From Streptomyces sp. NBC_00162 (GTDB taxonomy: Bacteria > Actinomycetota > Actinomycetes > Streptomycetales > Streptomycetaceae), in NCBI RefSeq assembly GCF_024611995.1, contig NZ_CP102509.1:6572001-6636000 (forward strand): a stretch of DNA of 64,000 bases, written 5' to 3'. The position numbers and the translations under genes are program-made. Positions 16,849 through 25,125 of this stretch are shown piece by piece; the stretch's first letter is position 1; every line of letters begins with the position of its first letter. The notes beneath the pieces are model-generated. The model saw only the letters and a program-made list of their open reading frames with translations, was not told the origin of the DNA and searched no databases.

Positions 16849-17493
16849 TCAGCCCGTCTCCTTCAGCGCCTCGTACTGGAGGGCCAGCCCGTCCAGCAGC
16901 GCCGCCAGGCCCGTGTCGAAGGCGCCCTCGTCCACCTCGTGCTGGCGCTCGGCCAGCAGATGGGCCTGGCCCAGGTGGGGGTAGTCCGCCGGGTCGTATG
17001 CCGTCTCGTCGTCCACGAAACCCCGGGCGAAGGAGGCCACCGCCGAGCCCAGGATGAAGTACCGCATCAGCGCGCCGATCCGGGTCGCCTGCGCCGGGGG
17101 CCAGCCCGCCTCCGTCATCGCGCCGAAGACCGCGTCCGCCAGCCGGAGCCCCGCCGGGCGGCGCCCCGGGCCGCGTGCCAGCACCGGGACGATGTTCGGA
17201 TGGTCGGCCAGGGCGTCCCGGTACGAGTGGGCCCAGGCGTGCAGGGCACCCCGCCAGTCCAGGCGGCCGGCCTCGAACATCGACAAGTCGACCCGCGCGC
17301 TCACCGCGTCCGCCACCGCGTCCAGGATCTCGTCCTTCGTGCGGAAGTGGTTGTACAGGGACGGCCCGCTGACCCCGAGCGCGGCCGCCAGCCGGCGCGT
17401 CGAGACGGCCTCCAGCCCCTCCGCGTCCACCAGCGCACCCGCCGCCTCGACGATGCGGGCTCTGCTGAGGAGGGGCTTGCGCGGTCTGGCCAT
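16849..17493 (-). CDS. TetR/AcrR family transcriptional regulator of the aldehyde/acyl-CoA genes
   Basis: A 214-residue repressor (ATG 17493; an ATG at 17502 would add MWR). Helix-turn-helix at residues ~12-60 (RARIVEAAGALVDAEGLEAV, RLAAALGVSGPSLYNHFRTK); the C-terminal half is a TetR-C-type ligand domain. It is divergent from the acyl-CoA dehydrogenase at 17571, with the palindrome AAACTA-n7-TAGTTA in the gap; the same palindrome precedes the aldehyde dehydrogenase operon. It therefore probably represses itself, the dehydrogenase and the ALDH-ADH pair. Ligand unknown, perhaps an acyl-CoA formed by the pathway. Confidence 0.88.
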   Translation of the reverse strand: MARPRKPLLSRARIVEAAGALVDAEGLEAVSTRRLAAALGVSGPSLYNHFRTKDEILDAVADAVSARVDLSMFEAGRLDWRGALHAWAHSYRDALADHPNIVPVLARGPGRRPAGLRLADAVFGAMTEAGWPPAQATRIGALMRYFILGSAVASFARGFVDDETAYDPADYPHLGQAHLLAERQHEVDEGAFDTGLAALLDGLALQYEALKETG

Positions 17494-17521
17494 GCGCCAC
17501 ATAGTAGGGCCTGCCCGCCAT

Positions 17522-17540
17522 AAACTACCGGTGCTAGTTA
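17522..17540. promoter_or_regulatory. TetR-type operator between TetR and acyl-CoA dehydrogenase
   Basis: AAACTA-CCGGTGC-TAGTTA, matching the site at 14141-14159 in 16 of 19 positions. It lies 31 bases before the acyl-CoA dehydrogenase start and 29 before the TetR start, so binding would block both promoters. Confidence 0.75.
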
Positions 17541-17570
17541 ACGGCCGGACGAGACGCCCGGAGGTGCCCG

Positions 17571-18722
17571 GTGAACCTGGAGCTGAGCGAGGAGCAGAGC
17601 GCCGTACGCCGGCTCGCCCGCGAGTTCACCGAGCGCGAGGTGGTCCCGTACGCCGCCGAATGGGACCGCGCCGAGAGCGTGGACCGGGCCATCGTGAAGA
17701 AGCTCGGCGCGCTCGGCTTCCTCGGCCTGACCGTCCCCGAGGAGTACGGCGGCTCCGGCGGCGACCACCTCGCCTACGTCCTGGTCACCGAGGAACTCGG
17801 CCGCGGCGACTCCGCCGTGCGCGGCATCGTCTCCGTCTCCCTCGGCCTGGTCGCCAAGACCATCGCGGCCTGGGGCACCGAGGAGCAGAAGCACGCCTGG
17901 CTGCCCCGCCTCTGCTCCGGTGACGCGCTCGGCTGCTTCGGCCTGACCGAGCCCGGCACCGGCTCCGACGCCGGCAGCCTCACCACCCGCGCCGTGCGCG
18001 AGGGGGACTCGTACGTCCTCAGCGGCAGCAAGATGTTCATCACCAACGGAACCTGGGCCGACGTCGTGCTGCTGTTCGCCCGCACCGGCGACGAGCCCGG
18101 TCATCGCGGGGTCTCCGCCTTCCTCGTCCCCGCCGACGCCCCCGGCCTCACCCGCCGCGAGATCCACGGCAAGCTCGGCCTGCGCGGCCAGGCCACTGCC
18201 GAGCTCGCCCTCGACGGGGTCCGCGTGCCCGTCTCCGCGATGCTCGGCCCCGAGGGCAAGGGCTTCTCGGTCGCCATGTCGACCCTCGCCAAGGGCCGGA
18301 TGTCGGTCGCCGCGGGCTGCGTCGGCATCGCCCAGGCGGCCCTGGACGCGGCCGTCTCGTACGCCGCCCAGCGCGAGCAGTTCGGCAAGCCGATCGCCCA
18401 CCACCAGCTGGTCCAGGAGCTGATCGCCGACATCTCGGTCGACGTCGACGCCGCCCGCCTGCTGACCTGGCGGGTCGCGGACCTCATCGACCGCGGGCAG
18501 CCCTTCGCCACCGAGTCCTCCACCGCGAAGCTCTTCGCCTCCGAGGCCGCCGTCCGCGCCGCGAGCAACGCCCTCCAGGTGCACGGCGGTTACGGCTACA
18601 TCGACGAGTACCCGGCCGGGAAACTGCTCCGCGACGCCCGCGTGATGACCCTCTACGAGGGCACCAGCCAGATCCAGAAGCTGCTCATAGGCCGTGCCCG
18701 CACGGGGGTTTCCGCCTTCTGA
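17571..18722 (+). CDS. Acyl-CoA dehydrogenase
   Basis: A 383-residue flavoprotein of the ACAD family, which inserts the alpha-beta double bond in acyl-CoA. FAD-binding signatures are GCFGLTEPGTGSDAGSL and the C-terminal NALQVHGGYGYIDEYPAGK; the catalytic base fits the Glu in MTLYEGTSQIQ. GTG 17571 follows GGAGGTG. Short- or medium-chain substrate is likely by length. It is controlled, by position and shared operator, by the divergent TetR together with the aldehyde and alcohol dehydrogenases, which suggests a pathway from an alcohol through an acid to acyl-CoA oxidation. Confidence 0.93.
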   Translation: MNLELSEEQSAVRRLAREFTEREVVPYAAEWDRAESVDRAIVKKLGALGFLGLTVPEEYGGSGGDHLAYVLVTEELGRGDSAVRGIVSVSLGLVAKTIAAWGTEEQKHAWLPRLCSGDALGCFGLTEPGTGSDAGSLTTRAVREGDSYVLSGSKMFITNGTWADVVLLFARTGDEPGHRGVSAFLVPADAPGLTRREIHGKLGLRGQATAELALDGVRVPVSAMLGPEGKGFSVAMSTLAKGRMSVAAGCVGIAQAALDAAVSYAAQREQFGKPIAHHQLVQELIADISVDVDAARLLTWRVADLIDRGQPFATESSTAKLFASEAAVRAASNALQVHGGYGYIDEYPAGKLLRDARVMTLYEGTSQIQKLLIGRARTGVSAF

Positions 18723-18781
18723 GTACGTAGGTGAGTACGCGCGCCCATGTGTCCGCCGCGGCCCCGCCGCATGCTCGACCC

Positions 18782-19069
18782 ATGAACGAGACACCGGTCA
18801 AGCAGCAGAACACGGGCGCGTACTACGGCCAGGCCGTCGCCTCCTTCGGCGTCGCCATCAGCGCCGTGGCCCTCGGGATCTACAACCTGCAGGTCGACGG
18901 CTGGGTCCGCGCCTTCCTCGGCATCGCGGTCCTCTACCTGACCACCTCGGCCTTCACCCTCGCCAAGGTGATCCGCGACCGGCAGGAGGCCACGAGGATC
19001 GTGAGCCGGGTCGACCAGGCGCGGATGGAGAAGATCATGGCGGAGTACGACCCCTTCACGCCGAAGTAG
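18782..19069 (+). CDS. YiaA/YiaB two-helix membrane protein
   Basis: A 95-residue protein starting at ATG 18782 with two hydrophobic helices (YGQAVASFGVAISAVALGIY and FLGIAVLYLTTSAFTLAKVI) separated by the short loop NLQVDGWVR, the layout of the YiaAB two-helix domain. A charged C-terminus (RDRQEATRIVSRVDQARMEK) follows. Function is unknown in all species. It stands alone between the acyl-CoA dehydrogenase and a TetR gene. Confidence 0.8.
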   Translation: MNETPVKQQNTGAYYGQAVASFGVAISAVALGIYNLQVDGWVRAFLGIAVLYLTTSAFTLAKVIRDRQEATRIVSRVDQARMEKIMAEYDPFTPK

Positions 19070-19094
19070 ACCGGCCGCACGCCCGCGTGCTCGC

Positions 19095-19108
19095 TAAGCG
19101 CTTGCTCA
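19095..19108. promoter_or_regulatory. Operator-like site TAAGCGCTTGCTCA upstream of TetR
   Basis: Contains the perfect palindrome AAGCGCTT. The identical 14 bases occur at 20344-20357, upstream of the MaoC hydratase gene. The TetR gene at 19158 lies between the two sites and is the likely binder. Confidence 0.7.
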
Positions 19109-19157
19109 CCCTCCGGTAAGGTGTTCATTTCCACACGGCGAAGAGGGTGAGTGAGCG

Positions 19158-19787
19158 ATGGACAGCGCGGCGGAGACGGCCGACGGCTACCAGCCGTGGT
19201 CCGAGGTCACCCCGGACGCCGCGCGGCGGCTGCTCGTCGCCGCCGTCGACGCCTTCGCGGAGCGCGGGTACCACGCGACCACCACACGTGACATCGCGGG
19301 CCGCGCCGGGATGAGCCCGGCCGCCCTCTACATCCACTACAAGACCAAGGAAGAGCTGCTCCACCGGATCAGCCGGATCGGCCACGACAAGGCCCTGGAG
19401 ATCCTCACCACCGCGGCCGACGGCTCCGGCCGCGCCGCCGAACGGCTCGACGCCGCCGTACGGTCCTTCGTGCGGTGGCACGCGGCACACCACACCACCG
19501 CGCGGGTGGTCCAGTACGAGCTCGATGCTCTCGCTCCGGAGCACCGCTCCGAAATCGTGGCACTGCGCCGGCAGAGCGACGCCGCCGTACGCCGCATCCT
19601 CGCCGACGGGGTCGAGGCGGGCGAGTTCGACGTCCCCGACGTGCCCGGCACCACCCTCGCCGTGCTGTCGCTCTGCATCGACGTGGCCCGCTGGTTCAGC
19701 GTGTCCGGGCACCGCACGCCCGACGAGGTCGGCGCGCTCTACGCCGACCTCGTGCTCCGCATGGTGGGCGCGCGGCCCCAGAAGTAA
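19158..19787 (+). CDS. TetR/AcrR family regulator (fatty-acid type)
   Basis: A 209-residue regulator with helix-turn-helix at residues ~25-72 (RRLLVAAVDAFAERGYHATT, IAGRAGMSPAALYIHYKTKE) and a C-terminal domain with VQYELDALAPEHRSEIVALR, similar to actinobacterial TetR proteins that sense acyl-CoA. ATG 19158 follows AAGAGGGTGAG. The AAGCGCTT site 50 bases upstream suggests autoregulation, and the same site before the convergent MaoC hydratase gene points to shared control. Confidence 0.87.
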   Translation: MDSAAETADGYQPWSEVTPDAARRLLVAAVDAFAERGYHATTTRDIAGRAGMSPAALYIHYKTKEELLHRISRIGHDKALEILTTAADGSGRAAERLDAAVRSFVRWHAAHHTTARVVQYELDALAPEHRSEIVALRRQSDAAVRRILADGVEAGEFDVPDVPGTTLAVLSLCIDVARWFSVSGHRTPDEVGALYADLVLRMVGARPQK

Positions 19788-19815
19788 GCCGCGAGCGGGT
19801 CAAGGGCAGGCCGCG

Positions 19816-19851
19816 GACGGGCCAGAAGCAGTAGACGGGTCAGAAGTAGTA
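19816..19851. repeat. 18-bp imperfect tandem duplication at the end of the MaoC gene
   Basis: Two 18-bp units at 19816-19833 and 19834-19851 differ at two positions. The second unit contains the stop codon and last residues of the convergent MaoC gene. Confidence 0.6.
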
Positions 19852-20301
19852 GCGGGACACCGACTCCGCCACGCACACCGGCTTGTCGCCGCCCTCGCGC
19901 TCCACCGTGACGGTCGCCGCGACCTGTACGCCGCCCCCCGCCTCCGTGACCTCCGTGATCACGGCGGTGGCGCGGAGCCGCGACCCGACCGGCACCGGCG
20001 CCGGGAAACGCACCTTGTTCGTCCCGTAGTTGATGCCCATCTTCATGCCTTCGACCCGCATGATCTGCGGCACCAGACTCGGCAGCAGGGACAGGGTCAG
20101 ATAGCCGTGCGCGATCGTGGAGCCGAAGGGTCCGCCCGCCGCCCGCACCGGGTCCACATGGATCCACTGGTGGTCGCCGGTGGCGTCCGCGAAGAGGTCG
20201 ATCCGCTTCTGGTCCACCTCCAGCCACCCGCTGGGCCCGAGCGGCTCGCCCGTTCCGGCGTGCAGCTCCTCGGCGGACGTGAAGATCCTCGGCTCGGCCA
20301 T
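19840..20301 (-). CDS. MaoC family (R)-enoyl-CoA hydratase-like protein
   Basis: A 153-residue hot-dog-fold protein. The catalytic motif D-x4-H lies in [18 protein letters not shown], as in (R)-specific enoyl-CoA hydratases, followed by [17 protein letters not shown] 20301 gives [13 protein letters not shown] and follows GGCAGGAGCAGG. Upstream, the TAAGCGCTTGCTCA site matches that of the nearby TetR gene. It probably hydrates enoyl-CoA in fatty-acid or side-chain breakdown. Confidence 0.9.
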   Translation of the reverse strand: MAEPRIFTSAEELHAGTGEPLGPSGWLEVDQKRIDLFADATGDHQWIHVDPVRAAGGPFGSTIAHGYLTLSLLPSLVPQIMRVEGMKMGINYGTNKVRFPAPVPVGSRLRATAVITEVTEAGGGVQVAATVTVEREGGDKPVCVAESVSRYYF

Positions 20302-20343
20302 GCCCTGCTCCTGCCTCTCACTCACGGATTGCGCCGGGGCGAA

Positions 20344-20357
20344 TAAGCGCTTGCTCA
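20344..20357. promoter_or_regulatory. Operator-like site TAAGCGCTTGCTCA upstream of the MaoC gene
   Basis: Identical to the site at 19095-19108. It lies 43 bases before the MaoC start and 54 before the divergent soxR start, so both genes might be affected. Confidence 0.7.
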
Positions 20358-20410
20358 GCATGCTGGGACCGTATGTGTATGTCAACGGACCTCCGACTAC
20401 CCTCGACCGG

Positions 20411-20854
20411 GTGCCGCAGATTCCCGAGAAAATCCACGAACTCACCGTCGGCCAGCTGTCCGCCCGCAGCGGCGCCGCCGTCTCAGCGCTCCACTTCTAC
20501 GAGGCCAAGGGCCTGATCAGCAGCCGCCGCACCTCTGGCAACCAGCGCCGCTACACCCGCGACGCACTGCGCCGGGTGGCCTTCGTACGAGCCGCCCAGC
20601 GCGTGGGCATCCCGCTCGCCAGCATCCGCGACGCACTCGCCCAACTCCCCGAGGGGCGCACCCCCAACCGCGAGGACTGGGCCCGCCTCTCCGAGGCCTG
20701 GCGCGCCGAGCTCGACCAGCGGATCAGCCAACTCGGGCGGCTGCGCGACCATCTGACCGACTGCATCGGCTGCGGCTGCCTCTCCCTGGAGAACTGCGCC
20801 CTGTCCAACCCGGACGACGTCTTCGGCGAACGGCTCACCGGCTCGCGGCTGTAA
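20411..20854 (+). CDS. soxR: Redox-sensitive transcriptional activator SoxR
   Basis: A 147-residue MerR-family regulator starting at GTG 20411. Residues ~10-80 are the winged helix ([20 protein letters not shown]) with the [15 protein letters not shown] segment; residues ~90-115 the dimer helix. The [2Fe-2S] cluster ligands are C118, C121, C123 and C129 in C-x2-C-x-C-x5-C. In streptomycetes SoxR responds to redox-active secondary metabolites such as actinorhodin and drives export and detoxifying genes elsewhere in the genome. No clear SoxR box is visible next to it. Its 3' end overlaps the convergent BKACE-like gene by 20 bases. Confidence 0.96.
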   Translation: MPQIPEKIHELTVGQLSARSGAAVSALHFYEAKGLISSRRTSGNQRRYTRDALRRVAFVRAAQRVGIPLASIRDALAQLPEGRTPNREDWARLSEAWRAELDQRISQLGRLRDHLTDCIGCGCLSLENCALSNPDDVFGERLTGSRL

Positions 20855-21608
20855 CCGGCGAGTACCGCGCGAGCTGCTCCCGGGCGGCCGCCACCAGTTC
20901 GGCATTCGACCCAGCCCGCCGCCCGTCCGGCAGGTGCAGCACATCGCCCACGCCGGTCCGCGCGCCCGTACCGCACCGCGCGGCCAGCCGCAGCACCGGC
21001 CAGGCGGCGGCCTCCCGCCCGTACAGCAGCACCGCCACCGGCGGCAGTCCGCGCAGCCCGGCCACCAGCGCCGGATCGGCCGCGGCGAGCTCCGCCGCGA
21101 GCCGCACCCGCCCGGGCGTCCGCACCGGCCAGGCCAGGAACCGCGCCATCGGCTCCGGCCCGGCCGGTCCGCCCAGCGGCACCACCGCGTCCACCGCGAC
21201 CCCCCGGGCCAGCAGGGCCTCCGCCAATTCCTCGGCCCCCGGCTCCCCGAAGCTCACCTCCGCCCGGTCCGGCAGCACGGTCCAGGACCGGACCCGCTCC
21301 AGCCGCCCCGCCGGATCGGGCTCGGCCCCCACACCCGCCGACACCGGCACCGACAGCGGTACGGAGACCCCCGTGCCCCGCAGCGCTTCCAGTGCCGGCC
21401 CGACCACCCGCGGCGACAGGCTCTGGCGACCGCACGGCGTCCGCGGACTCACCAGTACCTCCCCGGCCCCCGCGGCGACCGCGGCCAGCGCCGCCTCCGC
21501 CAGGTCCTGGGGTGACATCGGCACGGCCGCCCCGTCGGCAGCGCCCCGGGCACCGTTCAGCGACACCGCCGGCGCGGGCCCCGCGAACGCGCGCGGCGCG
21601 GCCCTCAC
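20835..21608 (-). CDS. BKACE-like protein lacking the metal-binding histidines
   Basis: A 257-residue protein related to beta-keto acid cleavage enzymes, which condense or cleave beta-keto acids with acetyl-CoA. The N-terminus ([20 protein letters not shown]) and C-terminus ([20 protein letters not shown]) match the family. The family metal motif normally reads like HLHPR; here the position reads LVSPR, so both zinc histidines are lost. The protein is also slightly short. GTG 21608 overlaps the stop of the upstream gene (GTGA), so translation is coupled. It is probably not a standard zinc BKACE; it may be regulatory, or have a changed chemistry. Confidence 0.65.
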   Translation of the reverse strand: MRAAPRAFAGPAPAVSLNGARGAADGAAVPMSPQDLAEAALAAVAAGAGEVLVSPRTPCGRQSLSPRVVGPALEALRGTGVSVPLSVPVSAGVGAEPDPAGRLERVRSWTVLPDRAEVSFGEPGAEELAEALLARGVAVDAVVPLGGPAGPEPMARFLAWPVRTPGRVRLAAELAAADPALVAGLRGLPPVAVLLYGREAAAWPVLRLAARCGTGARTGVGDVLHLPDGRRAGSNAELVAAAREQLARYSPVTAASR

Positions 21609-22186
21609 GCCGCCCCCGCCGCCGGGGTGTCCGCCAGGGCCGGTCTCGGCACCACGATCCCGCAGCCCGCGCACACCGGACCGTCCCAGGCCCACGCCCC
21701 CTCCCAGGCACCGACCGCGGGCACGGCCGGCCACCGCAGCTCCTCCTCCCCGCAGACCGGGCACGCCGTCCCCGGCGCCGACTCCAGCGCTCTCACCAGC
21801 CGCCGCAGCACCTCGCCCAGCGCCCCCTCCGGCCGCACCCCCGGATCCGCGCACCGCACGACCGCGTCCCCGCTCCCGCCCCACGTCCACTCCGGCCGGC
21901 GCAGCCCGTGGTGCTTCTCCCGACGGCGCCGCTCCGCGAACTGGCGCTCGTACTCCAGCCAGACCGCCCGCGCGTCCTCGAGCTCCTCCAGCGCGGCGAC
22001 CAGCCGCAGCGGGTCGGCCCCCCGGTCCTCGGGGGCGATCCCGTGCCGGTCACACAGGTGCCACCACGTGGCCCGGTGCCCGTACGGAGCGAACCGCTCC
22101 AGGCAGCGGCGCAGCGAATGGCGTCGCAGGGCCCGGTCGTTGCGTGCGTCGCGCACCTGGTAGGCCAGACTCCGGAATCCCGCCAT
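21605..22186 (-). CDS. Hypothetical protein with C-terminal zinc-ribbon motif
   Basis: A 193-residue protein from ATG 22186 (MAGFRSLAYQVRDARNDRAL). The N-terminal half is helical and basic (RRHSLRRCLERFAPYGHRAT, WWHLCDRHGI); residues ~95-125 form a charged helix (WLEYERQFAERRRREKHHGL); the C-terminus has CPVCGEEEL and CAGCGIVV, a plausible zinc ribbon. No family was recognised. It is translationally coupled to the degenerate BKACE gene, so the two products probably act together. Nucleic-acid binding is a reasonable guess from the basic helices and ribbon, but is not shown. Confidence 0.65.
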   Translation of the reverse strand: MAGFRSLAYQVRDARNDRALRRHSLRRCLERFAPYGHRATWWHLCDRHGIAPEDRGADPLRLVAALEELEDARAVWLEYERQFAERRRREKHHGLRRPEWTWGGSGDAVVRCADPGVRPEGALGEVLRRLVRALESAPGTACPVCGEEELRWPAVPAVGAWEGAWAWDGPVCAGCGIVVPRPALADTPAAGAA

Positions 22187-22281
22187 CGCACCTTCACCTC
22201 CGCCGATGTGCCCAACATGCCCGGCCGGGGCCGGGCGCATGCGGGGGCGGTCGAGGCGTGCGGGTGGCACATGGCCGGAAC

Positions 22282-23634
22282 TCAGCGCCCCATGCGCCCC
22301 GCGGAAACCACCAGCCGGGCCAGCTCCTCGTGGCAGATGTCGCTGTGCGCCCCCGAGGGAGCGCCGCCGCGCCGCACCACCGAGCCCGCGTCCACGCTGA
22401 CGCAGCCCGTCGCGGGCACCCCCTGGTGCAGGGCCGTGTCGAGGGTCAGCCGGGGCGCGCCCGGTACGGCCTGCACCCCGTCGTGCCCGATGGCGCCCCA
22501 GCGTTCGTCGAAGCCCAGCAGCCCGGCCGAATCGCCCGCCATCCGGGAGGCCAGCGGATAGAACACCCGCAAAGAGGTGTCGTGCGGGGAATGGCAGGCC
22601 ACCACCGGTCCGTCGACCTTTCGCTGGAGGCCGCCCAGGGCGCCGCCGCGGCTCCTGTCGTGCGGGAGCCGGTCCGAGAACGAGTAGTGGGAGAAGGCGC
22701 CCTGAAGCAGGGTCAGGGACGCCACGTGCCGGGCGCCGTCCGGGACGGCACGCAGCGAGAACGACACCAGCCGCGCCCCGAAGCTGTGCCCGATGAGATG
22801 GATCCGCAGGCCCGGCCGCTGCCGCGCGAGCTCCGCCAGCACCGGGCCGAGGCCGCGCTCACCGACCACACCCGCCCGTTTCTTCATCTTGTAGTACGTA
22901 GCCTGCCGCAGCAGTTCCTTCGCGCCGTTCCACAGGGGGCGCAGCCCAGCGCCGAGCGCGAGCCCCTGCTCACCGGAGCCGGAGCCCCCGGGTGGCGCGC
23001 CCGCCTCGACCAGCGCCTGGGCCAGCGCCCTGCATACCTCCAGGACGTCCTCCGCGAACACTGCGGGCACGGGCTCCACCGCAGGCGTCGGGGCGACGGC
23101 CGTGGACACCGCGTCCGCCGCGTCAGCCGCGTCCACACCGGCGAGCTCCCGTACGAGGGCCCCGAACTCGATGAAGGCGGCCTCCGACTCCGGCCGCTCC
23201 TCCAGCAGTTCGGCCACCCGGTCCAGATCAGCCTGCCGCCCGGGCCAGAACTCCCCGAGCGCCTGCCGGGTCCCGGGGTCCAGCGCCACCCCGAAGCCGG
23301 GCTCCGCGAGCGCACCCGGCCCCTCGAAGTCCGGTATCGGCTCGTCGGAGAAGCGGATCGAGGGCCATACGACGCCCACGTACCCCAGCCGTACCCCCGG
23401 CCCCACCAGCCCCGGGAAGGGGGCGAAGAAGCGGTCGTAGAGCCGGGTCGCCGTGGACCGGTCGCTGTTCCAGCCGTGCGCGAAGACCAGCAGGTCCGTG
23501 GCCTCGATCCGGGCCACCGCCGCCTGCGTGCCCCGGTCCACGTCGCCCTCGGAGTCGAAGGTCAGCTCCGCGTACGGCCCGACCCCGCTCCCGATCGCGG
23601 CCCCGACCCCGATCCCGGCCCCGCTGTCCGCCAT
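22282..23634 (-). CDS. Alpha/beta hydrolase-fold serine hydrolase
   Basis: A 450-residue protein. The nucleophile elbow GHSFGARLVSF lies near residue 285; an oxyanion-type segment LLVFAHGWNSDRS near residue 50 matches the HGW/HGF loop of alpha/beta hydrolases. A late HSPHDTSLRVFYPLAS could provide the Asp and a following His the triad. Between them lies an Ala/Pro-rich insert (residues ~165-230). The N-terminus is Gly-rich without a signal peptide, so it is cytoplasmic. Relatives are large streptomycete serine peptidase/esterase-like proteins of unknown substrate. It stands alone, 94 bases downstream of the NamZ gene. Confidence 0.7.
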   Translation of the reverse strand: MADSGAGIGVGAAIGSGVGPYAELTFDSEGDVDRGTQAAVARIEATDLLVFAHGWNSDRSTATRLYDRFFAPFPGLVGPGVRLGYVGVVWPSIRFSDEPIPDFEGPGALAEPGFGVALDPGTRQALGEFWPGRQADLDRVAELLEERPESEAAFIEFGALVRELAGVDAADAADAVSTAVAPTPAVEPVPAVFAEDVLEVCRALAQALVEAGAPPGGSGSGEQGLALGAGLRPLWNGAKELLRQATYYKMKKRAGVVGERGLGPVLAELARQRPGLRIHLIGHSFGARLVSFSLRAVPDGARHVASLTLLQGAFSHYSFSDRLPHDRSRGGALGGLQRKVDGPVVACHSPHDTSLRVFYPLASRMAGDSAGLLGFDERWGAIGHDGVQAVPGAPRLTLDTALHQGVPATGCVSVDAGSVVRRGGAPSGAHSDICHEELARLVVSAGRMGR

Positions 23635-23727
23635 GACACGTCCCCCTCCACGCCTCCACGCCGTGCGTCCGGTGGATCCAGCATCCTGCGGGTAGGCCCA
23701 CCCGGCCAGACCCCGGACGCCACCGGC

Positions 23728-25029
23728 TCACGCGTAGAGCAGGTACTCCGCGCGCACCGCCTCGAACCGGGCCAGCCCCGCCGCCCAGTCACCGGCGATC
23801 TCCTCCACCCCGGCCCCCGCGTCCACCAGCTTCCGCACCCGGTCCGAGCCCGTCAGCCTGTCGATCCACTGGTCCGTGCGCCAGCCGAAGCCGCTCCACG
23901 ACCGCCGAGCCGTGACCAGCAGCCCGATCCCGGCCCGTACCGGATCGAAGGCCTCCCGGTCGTGCACGATCAGCCGGACCCCGCCGCACACCTTCCCCAC
24001 GTGCTTGGAGAAGGACGGCGTGAAGTACGCCTCCCGGAACCACACCCCGGGCAGGTCCAGCGCGTTCGCCGCCTCCGCCCACCGCCGGTCCAGGCCCTCC
24101 GCGCCCAGCACCTCGAAGGGGGTGGTCGTCCCGCGCCCCTCGGACAGGTTCGTCCCCTCGAACAGACAGGTGCCGGCGTACGCCAGGGCCGTGTCCGGGG
24201 TCGGCATGTTCGGGCTGGGCGGCACCCAGGGCAGCCCGGTCTCGCCGAAGAACGACCCCCGCCGCCACCCGGTCATCGCCACCGTCCGCAGCCTGACCGC
24301 TTTTTCAGGCTGCCGGGACAGGAACTCGCCGTTGAAGAGCAGGGCCAGCTCGGCCGCCGTCATGCCGTGCGCGAGGGCGATCGGCTCCCGGCCCACGAAG
24401 CTCGCGTACGGCCGCTCCAGCACCGGCCCCGCGGCCCGCCGGCCGCCCACCGGGTTGGGCCGGTCCAGCACCACCACCGCCTTGCCGGCGAGGGCGGCCG
24501 CGCGCATGCAGTCGTAGAGCGTCCAGATGTAGGTGTAGAAGCGTGCCCCGACGTCCTGGATGTCGAAGACGACGGTGTCGATCCCGGCCGCCGTGAACAC
24601 GTCCGCAAGCTGCTGCCCGCTCTTGCCGTACGTGTCGTACACGGGAAGCCCGGTCGCCGGATCCCGGGAGGCGCCCTCGGAGCCGCCCGCCTGGGCCGTC
24701 CCGCGGAACCCGTGCTCCGGACCGAACACCGCGACCAGGTCCACCCGGTCGTCCGCGTGCAGTACGTCGACCAGGTGGCGGGCGTCGGCGGCGATCCCGG
24801 TGGGGTTGGTGACCACCCCGACCTTCTGCCCGGCGAGTTCGGCGTACCCGTCCGCGGCGAGGCGCTCGAAACCGGTCCGCACCCGCTCCGCCCGTGCAGC
24901 GGCAGCAGCGCCCACGGGCCCGGCAGCCGTCACGGGCCCGGCAGCTGCCCCGGCCCCTGCCGCCCCCACGGCCCCCGCCGCCCCCATGGCCCCCGCCAGT
25001 CCCAGCACCCCGCGTCGCGACAGAGTCAT
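23728..25029 (-). CDS. Exo-beta-N-acetylmuramidase NamZ family protein (DUF1343)
   Basis: A 433-residue exported protein. The N-terminus MTLSRRGVLGLAGAMGAAGA is a twin-arginine signal. The conserved family segments are VGVVTNPTGI, VFGPEHGFRG, DIQDVGARFYTYIWTLYDCM, LDRPNPVGG, LPWVPPSPNMPTPDTALAYA and FEGTNLSEGRGTTTPFE. NamZ proteins release N-acetylmuramic acid from non-reducing ends of peptidoglycan fragments, so a role in cell-wall recycling or scavenging is likely. It is divergent from the SDR gene, with the 25066-25085 palindrome in between. Confidence 0.9.
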   Translation of the reverse strand: MTLSRRGVLGLAGAMGAAGAVGAAGAGAAAGPVTAAGPVGAAAAARAERVRTGFERLAADGYAELAGQKVGVVTNPTGIAADARHLVDVLHADDRVDLVAVFGPEHGFRGTAQAGGSEGASRDPATGLPVYDTYGKSGQQLADVFTAAGIDTVVFDIQDVGARFYTYIWTLYDCMRAAALAGKAVVVLDRPNPVGGRRAAGPVLERPYASFVGREPIALAHGMTAAELALLFNGEFLSRQPEKAVRLRTVAMTGWRRGSFFGETGLPWVPPSPNMPTPDTALAYAGTCLFEGTNLSEGRGTTTPFEVLGAEGLDRRWAEAANALDLPGVWFREAYFTPSFSKHVGKVCGGVRLIVHDREAFDPVRAGIGLLVTARRSWSGFGWRTDQWIDRLTGSDRVRKLVDAGAGVEEIAGDWAAGLARFEAVRAEYLLYA

Positions 25030-25065
25030 CCGGCCACGCTAGGGCGCATCCCCCTTCCGTCCAGA

Positions 25066-25085
25066 CATACCGACTGGTTAGTCTG
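25066..25085. promoter_or_regulatory. TetR-type operator upstream of the SDR/ligase operon
   Basis: CATACCGAC-TG-GTTAGTCTG, an imperfect palindrome whose left arm is the exact complement of the right arm GTCGGTATG at 30704-30712. It lies 40 bases before the SDR start. The site also overlaps the start region of the divergent NamZ gene. Confidence 0.65.
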
Positions 25086-25125
25086 CTCGCGATCCGCATC
25101 CGTCCGTCCCCGAAAGGTGCTCCCC

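Noticed and set aside
20301-20411. SoxR binding box in the soxR promoter
   Set aside because: No palindrome matching the usual CCTCAA...TTGAGG layout was found.
21373-25125. A 1250-codon open frame on the plus strand across the NamZ and hydrolase region
   Set aside because: It is antisense to four real genes and is Pro/Arg-rich in the typical shadow manner; only its last part, the SDR, is real.
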